NCBI GenBank assembly: GCA_934467415.1
Contig: CAKSLQ010000001.1
Location: forward strand, 186,001-250,000
Reading direction: 5' to 3'
DNA from: an uncultured Eubacteriales bacterium
Lineage (GTDB): Bacteria; Bacillota; Clostridia; Oscillospirales; CAG-272
DNA: 64,000 nt
The position numbers were made by a program, and so were the translations under genes. The notes below the pieces were generated by a model. It was not told the origin of the DNA. It worked only from the letters and a program-made list of their open reading frames with translations, and ran no database searches. Below are positions 8,292-16,277 of the stretch, piece by piece. How positions within the stretch are numbered: position 1 is the first letter of the stretch; the number at the start of each line of letters is the position of its first letter.

Positions 8292-9266
8292 ATGAGCCAA
8301 AAGAAGTTCAAACTGTTCGATTTCACGAAGGACGGAAAAGGCGTTTCCAAAGCCGAGGCCGAAGACGTCAAGCCGAATCTGTCCGGCTTTTTCAAGCAGT
8401 ACAAAAACAAGTTCAGCCGTCTGCTCAGCGTCAACATCTTTATGGTGCTCTGCAATTTCCCGATCTTTTTTGCGGGGCTTGCGCTTGCGGGCTACGGCGC
8501 GATCCGCAGCACCGCGCCCGCGTCGGTGCTTTATCCGATCGTCTCCGCGATGGAAAAGTTTGATCCCTCGCCGGTGAGCGCCGCGCTGAAAACGATCTTC
8601 GGGCTGCAATCGCCGCTGACCGCGTTCTCGACCGGCTCGTTCATCCTGTTCGGGCTGTCGCTCCTCACACTCTTTACATTCGGACTGACCAATGTCGGCA
8701 CGACCTACATTCTGCGCAACCTGGCGCGCGGCGACGCCGTCTTCATGTGGTCGGACTTCTGGTATGCGGTGAAACGCAACCTGAAGCAGGGCATCCTGCT
8801 CGGCATTCTCGACCTTGTCGTCTCGTTTCTCATGGTCTTCAACCTGCGCTATTATTACGGCGGGCTGAACGGCGGCTTTGCGGGCGGCATCATGTTCTAC
8901 CTCTCGCTCGCCATGCTGATTTTGTGGTTCTACATGCGCTTTTATATGTACCTTCTGCTTGTCACCTTTGACCTCTCGATCCCGAAAATCCTCAAAAACT
9001 CGCTGATCTTCTCAATCATCGGCTTCAAGCGCAACTTCATGGCGACGCTCGGTATCCTCGTCTTAGTGCTGCTCAACTACATGGTCTTCGTCTACATCCA
9101 GCCGCTCGGCATTGTGCTGCCGCTGGTGCTGACGCTCTCGAACGGCGCGTTCATGTCCACCTATGCGGCATACTTCAAGATCAAAGAAATCATGATCGAC
9201 CCCTATGCCGACAAGCCGGAGGCGCCGTCCGAAGAACCGCTTGCAAAAGACGATGTCTCAAATTGA
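8292..9266 (+). CDS. YesL-family (DUF624) membrane protein
   Basis: A 324-residue polytopic membrane protein starting at the ATG preceded by GGAGG. After a charged N-terminus it shows about six hydrophobic helices. The stretch NIFMVLCNFPIFFAG, the later LTNVGTTYILRNLARGDAVFMWSDF and the FNLRYYYG turn are characteristic of the YesL/DUF624 family often found with sugar ABC transporters and two-component systems. No transporter is adjacent here. The start overlaps the preceding stop region closely (17 bases apart), so the two membrane genes are probably cotranscribed. Biochemical function of the family is unknown. Confidence 0.75.
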   Translation: MSQKKFKLFDFTKDGKGVSKAEAEDVKPNLSGFFKQYKNKFSRLLSVNIFMVLCNFPIFFAGLALAGYGAIRSTAPASVLYPIVSAMEKFDPSPVSAALKTIFGLQSPLTAFSTGSFILFGLSLLTLFTFGLTNVGTTYILRNLARGDAVFMWSDFWYAVKRNLKQGILLGILDLVVSFLMVFNLRYYYGGLNGGFAGGIMFYLSLAMLILWFYMRFYMYLLLVTFDLSIPKILKNSLIFSIIGFKRNFMATLGILVLVLLNYMVFVYIQPLGIVLPLVLTLSNGAFMSTYAAYFKIKEIMIDPYADKPEAPSEEPLAKDDVSN

Positions 9267-9278
9267 AGATTCAAGCCG

Positions 9279-9314
9279 AAACGGCGGCAGATGCAACTGC
9301 ATCTGCCGCCGTTT
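9279..9314. terminator. Bidirectional intrinsic terminator
   Basis: AAACGGCGGCAGATGCA is inverted around 9296, giving a stem of about 17 bp with A and T tracts on both sides. It separates the convergent DUF624 gene and the regulator gene ending at 9322. Confidence 0.9.
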
Positions 9315-9321
9315 TCTGCTT

Positions 9322-10461
9322 TCAAAGCGTGTCCAATTGATGAATGTAGGATTCCAACGCATCGCGATTGATCCAGGTACACAGAAAGGCGGCAATCTCC
9401 TTGGCGTTTTCCATTCCGAAAGCACTTTTCAGCTTGCGCAAGTGGTAAAGGAGACCGTCTTTGGAGATGAAAAGCGCTTTTGAGATAGAATCCGCCGTTT
9501 TTCCGTCCATCAGCCCAAGCATCAGCCGCAAGGTCACCGTGTCTGCATAATTCAGCAGGTTTTCGAGCGTCATGAAGTGCTTGCGGGTGCAGATCAATCG
9601 GAAAATTTCAGCATCGGATACGGGCGTCATTTCCGAAAAGCGCATACCGGGCGGCAGAGCGGCTTCGGTGGTATCGCGCAGCAGCAGACTGCTCTTCATA
9701 ATGAAATGCAGATGTGCCATATCCTCATGTTTTGCCAGCATCCGATGGAGGCGAACAACCGCGCGCCCGCCGTCTTCATAATTCAGCGAAACGGAAGTCA
9801 ATGCGGGCTTGTGAAGCGCGGCGAGCGTCGTGTCCGAAAAGCCGAGCATCAGCATCTTTGCATTCCAATCCGGATCCAGTCTGTCGAGCACCCGCATCAG
9901 CGGCAAGGCGCAAAAATCATTGATGCAGATGAGACCGTCAATCCTGTCGCGGCACGAGATCAGCTCGGATATGCAGTCAACAAGTCCGTTTCCGAGATCG
10001 AAAACCAAAGGCTCCTCCGTGCCGTAGATCCGCTTGAAGGATTCGACACGGCAAATGTCGTGATTCCTTTTGAAATCGACTGCGAAAAGCGCAAGGTGAC
10101 GGCAGCCGCGCGCTTTCAGCAGCCCGACCGCCTCGCGCATGGCACCCGCAAGGTCGCTCATGACATAGGAAAACTCGTCCTCTAACATATTGTGGATATG
10201 ATGTGCAAACACGATCGGCGAAAGAGGGAGTCCGTCATATTCACTGAGCAGACTTGACGGATCCTCGTTTGAATCAAAAAACAGAACCAGGGAGGAAGGC
10301 TCGCGCCGCAGCTCGTCCGCATAGGTCAGCACATCGTCGCGCGAGCCTACAAAATAGCATTTGATGCGTCTTTTCGCCGCTTCCTCAACCAGTCCGGTCA
10401 GTTTTGCACGATTCCAGCATGTCGGGGATTGATCCATACGGCGGTCAATAAAAATCGGCAT
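9322..10461 (-). CDS. Transcriptional regulator: LacI-type periplasmic-binding-like sensor with C-terminal HTH
   Basis: A 379-residue soluble protein; the ATG at 10461 follows AAAAGGAGTGAGCGT, so an upstream ATG containing that site is rejected. Residues about 1-270 look like a type I periplasmic-binding/LacI sensor domain: VEEAAKRRIKCYFVGS, SEYDGLPLSPIVF, GLLKARGCRHLALFAVD, IDGLICINDFCALPLMRVLD, and LTSVSLNYEDGGRAVVRLHR. No N-terminal LacI HTH exists. Instead residues about 318-365 (LMDGKTADSISKALFISKDGLLYHLRKLKSAFG) match a LuxR/GerE-type helix-turn-helix. The order sensor then HTH is reversed from LacI. It is divergent from the secreted dockerin protein at 10644 across 182 bases, the likely target. 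Confidence 0.8.
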   Translation of the reverse strand: MPIFIDRRMDQSPTCWNRAKLTGLVEEAAKRRIKCYFVGSRDDVLTYADELRREPSSLVLFFDSNEDPSSLLSEYDGLPLSPIVFAHHIHNMLEDEFSYVMSDLAGAMREAVGLLKARGCRHLALFAVDFKRNHDICRVESFKRIYGTEEPLVFDLGNGLVDCISELISCRDRIDGLICINDFCALPLMRVLDRLDPDWNAKMLMLGFSDTTLAALHKPALTSVSLNYEDGGRAVVRLHRMLAKHEDMAHLHFIMKSSLLLRDTTEAALPPGMRFSEMTPVSDAEIFRLICTRKHFMTLENLLNYADTVTLRLMLGLMDGKTADSISKALFISKDGLLYHLRKLKSAFGMENAKEIAAFLCTWINRDALESYIHQLDTL

Positions 10462-10643
10462 ACGCTCACTCCTTTTTACCATTTTAGCACATGCAAAAAT
10501 ATATTACAATTCTTTCGGACGCTTTTTAAGCAATTCGAGCTTTTTTTACAAGGCTTGAAAAACTCTGCTTTTTTGCACGCGCTTTTTTCAACTTGTCGCT
10601 TCCCGTCGCCCATGATACAATTTTAAAAAAGGAGGGAGCGATC

Positions 10644-13600
10644 ATGCGAAGATTCTTCATTGCGGTACTGATGTCCATGGCGCTTATAACCTGCGTTTGC
10701 GCTGCAGATACCGTATACCTGGACGGCACCGGCGCAACACCCGGCGCATATACCTCGATTTCCGCCGCGGTAAGCGCGCTTCCGAGCGGCGGGACCGTGA
10801 TGGTTACGGGCGATACTGTAATCGGTTCGGCAAAGGCGGGCGTAACGCTGCCGAAAGTCGGCGGCAAAGTCACAATCGTCGGCAAAGGCGATGTGACGCT
10901 CACTTTTGCGCGCTCGCTCTTTCTGAGCAGCCCGCTCGAAATCGACAATGTTCACTTGCTTTCTACGGCAACGGTCAGCGGAAACATCCTGTGCTGCGGT
11001 AATACGCTGACCATCGGCGAAAACGTGCGCGTTACGGCGGCCGCCGGTGCGATGCTCCCCGCTCTGTTCGGCGGCGCGGCCGGCGGAACCGTCAACTACA
11101 ATGCGCACCTGATCATAAAATCGGGAACCTGGCGCTGCATTTACGGCGGCAGTTTTGACGGCACTTTAAACGGTAATGCCGTTGTAGAACTCAGCAATCT
11201 CGTTTCAAACGGGGCGGTCTCGGCAAAGAACTATCTGGGAACCTTAAACGGTACCGCCACGCTTGTGGTCGATCTCAGAGGAAACAAGACCGTAACAGCA
11301 AAAGCTTACAAAGAAGCACCGACGCTTTTGGTCGATGACGGATACGAAGGAATACTTGAGGAAAACACATATATGCAGAGAAAAATCGTGTCGGCAGAGC
11401 CGCGCACCGTCTATGTGGACGGCACCGGACAAACAGACGGGGCATACACTTCCCTTTCGGCAGCGGTCGCCGAAATGCCCGGCGGCGGCACAATCATTAT
11501 AGCAGGCAACACGGTCATTGCGCAAAATACGGTTTTGCCGGCTACAGGCAAGCTGTGTATTACGAGCAAGTACGAAAACGAAGACTATACCGATGTCGCA
11601 GCGCTGCAATTCAAGGCAAGCCTGACGCTCGGCGCAGAAACGGTATTCAAGGACATCGTTCTGGAAAGAACGCTCTACACCGGCGGCAATCTCTTTATCA
11701 TTGCAGGCGGCAAGCCGCTGACAATTGACACCGGCGTTGTTTGCCTCAATTATACGGGCAAGCAGTACCTCTCCGTGATCGGCGGCAATTATAACACCGA
11801 TTTTGTCGGTGAATCCAACATCACGATTAAAAGCGGTTTCTTCCGGAATGTATTCGGCGGAAACCAGTACGGAACTTTCAAGGGCAACAGTTATGTGACC
11901 GTCCTCGGCGGTTCCTATGAAAACGCGGTCGTCGGCGGAAACTTCACAGGCGACTTTAACGGGGACGCGCATCTGACCTTCGCCGGGTCTGCGTCCATGC
12001 TCTATACTTCCAATACACAGGGCATTATCGGCGGCACGCTCGGCATCAACGGTGAAAAGGATTGTACATTCACCGGCAACATCTATATGACGCTCGGCGG
12101 CTCCTGCGGTATCAATCATAATACGATAGGTGCCTCCCGCAACAAAAACGCCTTTACAAAAGGCAATGTCGAGATTACGATCGAGGACAATGCCTACTCG
12201 TTTTATTCCCTCTATGCGGGCGGCTACGAAAACGGCGTTGACGGCAATGTCAAGGTTGTCGTAAACGGCGGTGACTTCAACGGCAGCATTTTCGGCGGCA
12301 GCTATGCAGGCACGGTGACAGGCAACACCTGCGTTGAGATAAACGGCGGGAAGCTGTGCTATTACAAGGTCAATATCTGCAGCTCTGGTTCCTCCGTCGC
12401 GGGCACGAAGAATGTGTTCGGCGGCGGCGCCAAAGGCAGCATCGTCAAAGGCACCTCCACGATTCGGTTAAATGGCGGCAGTGTTTACGGCGACATCTTC
12501 GGCGATGAATTTGAGGGTATATCGACTGTAAAAGGCGCCTCGAAGATCATCGCGACAAACGGCACGGTTTTCGGAAAAATCAAGGCGGACGAAGCGGATA
12601 TTGACCTGTCGGCAGGCGGTACGGTCAGCATCGGGGTCTCCTCCGATATCCGCAGGCTGACGGGCGGCGGCAAGCTTGTGCTTGCTCCCCGTTCCAAACT
12701 TACCGTCGGTACGGTTTCCGGTGCAGCGGAGGTTTCGATCAACGGAAAGCCGCTGCCTGTTGCGTACATCAGTGCGGCGAACATGGATGCTTCCGCACAG
12801 CTGCATTATTCGCCGCAAGAAAACGAAGCGCTTATCAGAGACGGAAACACCTACTCTATAGACTTTACCGGCGCTTGCCGGACCACCGCAGTGACCGTGA
12901 GGCACAAGGCAGGCTTTTCGGTTCGTCTGCGCCCGGGCTACGCCATAACCGGCAGTTGGATAACTGCAAATGCCACAACCGATACCTCGGCAACCTATAC
13001 GCTGACGCCGGGGCTCTATACCGCAACTGTCGTTTCGGACACAAACGGCGGAAATTTCAAGCGCAGAGCGCTCTATCTGGACGGCAGAAGCGCTGTTTAC
13101 ACGCTGAATCTCGAATTTGACAAGCTGAATGCAGACGGATTTGACTACAAGACCGGCTCCTTCAACACAAGCGAAATCGTGGAGAAATACTTCAAGGAAA
13201 CCGACCTTGTGGGCTATTCCCAGCCGGATACGCCTTATTTCAACAAGCGGTACGGCACATCCTCCGTTTATTATACAACCAACGAAGAAATCGCGAAATT
13301 CTTAAGCGACAAAGCGGCAAACTGCGCATACATGCATGTCTACAGTGTCGCCACCTCGTCTTACGGATACGATGTCCCGCTTGTGCTCTTTACCATGGAT
13401 GAAATCCCGGAGGGTGCAACGCTGACAGAAGCCGCAGCCATCGTCGGCAAGAGGAAGGGCCGCGACATTCTGATGATCAACGGCGGCACGCACGGCAATG
13501 AGTCGACGGGCACAGAGGGAACGCTTGCGTTCATCTCCGAGCTATGCGGTGATTATGGCAAGACCCTGCTCGATGGCACAAACATCGGTGCAATCCTCGT

Positions 13601-15074
13601 ACTTCCCCGCATGAACCCGGACGGCGCTAAAGATTTTATCCGTGAAACCCCGAACCCCAAGCCCATAGATAATCTGAACCGTGACTTTATGGTATTGTCA
13701 AGCGCCGAAATCTCCGGTATTGTTCATGCATACAATCTGTTTATGCCCACTTTTACGCTCGATTGCCACGAGGCGCCCGCCAATCCGGTTTGGTCGGAGA
13801 GCGAGCTGTTGACCGATGTATATGACGCCGGTATTATGGCGCAGTGCAACCTGAACGGATACGGCAATCCTCTCTCTGTCATTCACGGCGATCGCTCTGC
13901 CGCAACCATTGATGCGGAGAGGCTTGCCATGCAGGCACTTTCGGATATGGAAGCAAAAGGGCTTCGTACATATTATTATCAAACAGATGTCAGCCCGGTC
14001 TGGAACACCCATTTCTTCGGCATGTGCGGTTCCTATGCATATATTCTCGAAGTGCACGGCATAACCGGCGGCGAAAGTCATATTGCCCGCCGCACCTATG
14101 CACAGCTCTGCGGCATTCGGGCGCTGGTCGGCATCGTGCTTGAAATGGACGGTGAGATGGCGCGAAAGGTGGAGGCGGCGCGCGGGGAGGTCACATGCGG
14201 CGCACAGGTTTACGACGACAAAAAGGCAGTCATCCTCTCGACGACGGCATCCAGAGCCGAAAAACGCTACCTTTATGAATGGAACAATCCGCTGGTCGGC
14301 GCAGATGCAACCGTGCGCGTCAAAGATAATCCGACCTACTTATATGACTTTGACACCGCCGTGCGGTATCGGAAACTGCCGACTGCCTATGTGTTCCCTG
14401 CCGATGCCGAAGGCGTTGATGCCGTGCTGTCCCTTCTCGACCGCCATGACATCCGCTATAAAAAACTCGATGACGGCACGACGCTTGCTCTGCAATCCTA
14501 CAGCGGCAACACCTACGGTGCAACGCTGAATGCTGCCGCCGATGTCACCTTTGCAAACGGTGCATATCTTGTCCCGGTGGACGGCGCATGCGCATACATC
14601 ACAGCATTGCTCTTTGAGCCGGATGTACTGGACTCCATCTACTGCTCTTTGGCGAACAACACCTCGCTTGCCGTTTCGGACATTTACCGCATGACGGACA
14701 GTTATATTGCGGCAAAGTCGGGCATGGCGGGAACCTACAAGGCAATCCATATCCCCGAGGGCAAAACGCTCGTATCGGCAACTGTAGACGGCGTCGTATA
14801 TGATTCCGTTGCCGTCGAGGGGAGCACCGCATTCATCATCGCCCCCGCAGCCGCCGTGTACAATGTTGTGCTCACGTTCTCGGACGGGTCCACAGAGACC
14901 TACCAAGTAGGAGTGAGATTCGATTTCAACTGTGACGGAAATTTCTCGGTTGCGGACGTGCTCCTGCTGCTGCAAAGCATCTTGGACGGCAAACCGCTCG
15001 ACGGCGATGTGAATGGCGACGGAAGCGTCGGCCTTGCCGATGTTCTTGCCCTGCTCAAGCAGATTTCACAGTAA
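10644..15074 (+). CDS. Secreted multidomain protein: Gly-rich beta-helix-like region, M14 metallocarboxypeptidase, C-terminal type I dockerin
   Basis: A 1476-residue exported protein. The ATG at 10644 follows GGAGGGAGCGATC; residues 1-20 form a signal peptide (MRRFFIAVLMSMALITCVCA). A module beginning TVYLDGTG at residue 22 recurs as TVYVDGTG at about 255. Residues about 390-690 hold repeated GG-N-T motifs such as VFGGNQYGTFKGN, VVGGNFTGDFNGD and IFGGSYAGTVTGN, consistent with a right-handed beta-helix. Residues about 850-1190 look like peptidase M14: H950 and E953 (HGNE), MNPDGA, NLNRDF, zinc ligand H1042 (LDCHEA) and a candidate catalytic E1136 (LEVHG). Residues 1427-1476 carry two Ca-loops, DFNCDGNFSVAD and DVNGDGSVGLAD, of a type I dockerin. 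The role is probably extracellular peptide or glycopeptide processing on a cohesin scaffold. Confidence 0.88.
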   Translation: MRRFFIAVLMSMALITCVCAADTVYLDGTGATPGAYTSISAAVSALPSGGTVMVTGDTVIGSAKAGVTLPKVGGKVTIVGKGDVTLTFARSLFLSSPLEIDNVHLLSTATVSGNILCCGNTLTIGENVRVTAAAGAMLPALFGGAAGGTVNYNAHLIIKSGTWRCIYGGSFDGTLNGNAVVELSNLVSNGAVSAKNYLGTLNGTATLVVDLRGNKTVTAKAYKEAPTLLVDDGYEGILEENTYMQRKIVSAEPRTVYVDGTGQTDGAYTSLSAAVAEMPGGGTIIIAGNTVIAQNTVLPATGKLCITSKYENEDYTDVAALQFKASLTLGAETVFKDIVLERTLYTGGNLFIIAGGKPLTIDTGVVCLNYTGKQYLSVIGGNYNTDFVGESNITIKSGFFRNVFGGNQYGTFKGNSYVTVLGGSYENAVVGGNFTGDFNGDAHLTFAGSASMLYTSNTQGIIGGTLGINGEKDCTFTGNIYMTLGGSCGINHNTIGASRNKNAFTKGNVEITIEDNAYSFYSLYAGGYENGVDGNVKVVVNGGDFNGSIFGGSYAGTVTGNTCVEINGGKLCYYKVNICSSGSSVAGTKNVFGGGAKGSIVKGTSTIRLNGGSVYGDIFGDEFEGISTVKGASKIIATNGTVFGKIKADEADIDLSAGGTVSIGVSSDIRRLTGGGKLVLAPRSKLTVGTVSGAAEVSINGKPLPVAYISAANMDASAQLHYSPQENEALIRDGNTYSIDFTGACRTTAVTVRHKAGFSVRLRPGYAITGSWITANATTDTSATYTLTPGLYTATVVSDTNGGNFKRRALYLDGRSAVYTLNLEFDKLNADGFDYKTGSFNTSEIVEKYFKETDLVGYSQPDTPYFNKRYGTSSVYYTTNEEIAKFLSDKAANCAYMHVYSVATSSYGYDVPLVLFTMDEIPEGATLTEAAAIVGKRKGRDILMINGGTHGNESTGTEGTLAFISELCGDYGKTLLDGTNIGAILVLPRMNPDGAKDFIRETPNPKPIDNLNRDFMVLSSAEISGIVHAYNLFMPTFTLDCHEAPANPVWSESELLTDVYDAGIMAQCNLNGYGNPLSVIHGDRSAATIDAERLAMQALSDMEAKGLRTYYYQTDVSPVWNTHFFGMCGSYAYILEVHGITGGESHIARRTYAQLCGIRALVGIVLEMDGEMARKVEAARGEVTCGAQVYDDKKAVILSTTASRAEKRYLYEWNNPLVGADATVRVKDNPTYLYDFDTAVRYRKLPTAYVFPADAEGVDAVLSLLDRHDIRYKKLDDGTTLALQSYSGNTYGATLNAAADVTFANGAYLVPVDGACAYITALLFEPDVLDSIYCSLANNTSLAVSDIYRMTDSYIAAKSGMAGTYKAIHIPEGKTLVSATVDGVVYDSVAVEGSTAFIIAPAAAVYNVVLTFSDGSTETYQVGVRFDFNCDGNFSVADVLLLLQSILDGKPLDGDVNGDGSVGLADVLALLKQISQ

Positions 15075-15089
15075 AACAGGTTTCAAAAC

Positions 15090-15118
15090 AAAAACCGCAC
15101 CCCAAGGGTGCGGTTTTT
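15090..15118. terminator. Bidirectional intrinsic terminator
   Basis: AAAAACCGCACCC is inverted across a 3-base loop between the convergent dockerin-protein gene and tgt; A and T tracts flank both arms. Confidence 0.9.
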
Positions 15119-15129
15119 TATATGCTGTT

Positions 15130-16266
15130 TCAGGTGGTCGAGCGCTTGTCAAGAATCTGCGCGTACTTCTGATAGAAACTCTCATAGGCGCCTGCATCCA
15201 GGGCATCGCGGATCTTCTGCATCAACTCGTTGTAGAAATAGAGATTGTGCAGCACGCAGAGGCGCATCGCCAGCATCTCGCGCGCTTTGAAGAGGTGGCG
15301 GATGTAGGCGCGGGAGTAGTGGCGGCAGGCGGGGCAGCCGCAGCCTTCGTCGATCGGGCGCGGATCGTCGTAGTACTTCTCGTTGTTGATGTTCATTTTG
15401 CCGTGCCAGGTGAAGAGATTGCCGTGGCGCGCGTTGCGGCTGGGCATGACGCAGTCGAAGAAGTCCACGCCGCGATGCACGGCTTCGAGAATGTTGAGCG
15501 GCGTGCCGACGCCCATCAGATAGCGCGGCTTGTCATACGGCATATACGGCTCCACCGCCTCGATGATGCGGTACATCTCGTCCGCCTCCTCGCCGACGGC
15601 AAGACCGCCGATGGCGTAGCCGTCGAGATCCAGCTCGGCGATCGCCTTCATGTTGGCGATACGCAGGTCCTCATAGGTGCCGCCCTGGTTGATGCCGAAG
15701 AGCATCTGCTTTTTGTTGATGGTGTCGGGCAGCGCGCACAGGCGGTCCATCTCTGCTTTACAGCGGTAGAGCCAGCGCACGGTGCGCTCGCTCGAATGCT
15801 TCACATAGTCATAGGGCGCGGGATTCTCCACGCACTCGTCAAACGCCATGGCGATGGTGGAGGCGAGGTGCGACTGAATCTGCATGCTCTCCTCGGGACC
15901 CATGAAAATGCGCTTGCCGTCCATGTGCGACGAGAAGCTGACCCCCTCCTCGGTGATCTTGCGCAGCTTGGCCAGCGAGAACACCTGAAATCCGCCGCTG
16001 TCGGTGAGGATCGGTCTGTCCCAGTTGAAGAACTTGTGCAGACCGCCGAGACGGTAAATGAGGTCATCACCGGGACGGATGTGCAGATGATAGGTGTTGG
16101 ACAGCTCCACCTGGCAGCCGACCTCGCGCAGATCCATTGTGGAAATGCCGCCTTTGACGGCGGCGCTCGTGCCGACATTCATGAACACGGGGGTCTGAAT
16201 CGTGCCGTGTACGGTCTCAAACTCGCCGCGGCGGGCCTTGTTTTCGGTCTTCAGAATTTTAAACAT
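15130..16266 (-). CDS. tgt: Queuine/preQ1 tRNA-guanine transglycosylase
   Basis: Tgt exchanges guanine 34 of GUN-anticodon tRNAs for preQ1 in queuosine synthesis. I place the start at the ATG at 16266 (MFKILKTENKARRGEF), preceded by AAAGGA; a longer frame would run into mutL. The 378-residue length is normal. The catalytic Asp lies in ILTDSGGFQVFSLAKLRK, substrate-binding motifs in GGLAVGEEADEM, the second Asp in FDCVMPSRNARHGN, and the zinc site in GCGCPACRHYSRAYIRHL plus a later LHN (about residues 305-335). It follows mutL by 11 bases and is the last gene of the miaB-mutSL operon. No queA lies nearby. Confidence 0.97.
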   Translation of the reverse strand: MFKILKTENKARRGEFETVHGTIQTPVFMNVGTSAAVKGGISTMDLREVGCQVELSNTYHLHIRPGDDLIYRLGGLHKFFNWDRPILTDSGGFQVFSLAKLRKITEEGVSFSSHMDGKRIFMGPEESMQIQSHLASTIAMAFDECVENPAPYDYVKHSSERTVRWLYRCKAEMDRLCALPDTINKKQMLFGINQGGTYEDLRIANMKAIAELDLDGYAIGGLAVGEEADEMYRIIEAVEPYMPYDKPRYLMGVGTPLNILEAVHRGVDFFDCVMPSRNARHGNLFTWHGKMNINNEKYYDDPRPIDEGCGCPACRHYSRAYIRHLFKAREMLAMRLCVLHNLYFYNELMQKIRDALDAGAYESFYQKYAQILDKRSTT

Positions 16267-16277
16267 GTGAATTTCCT

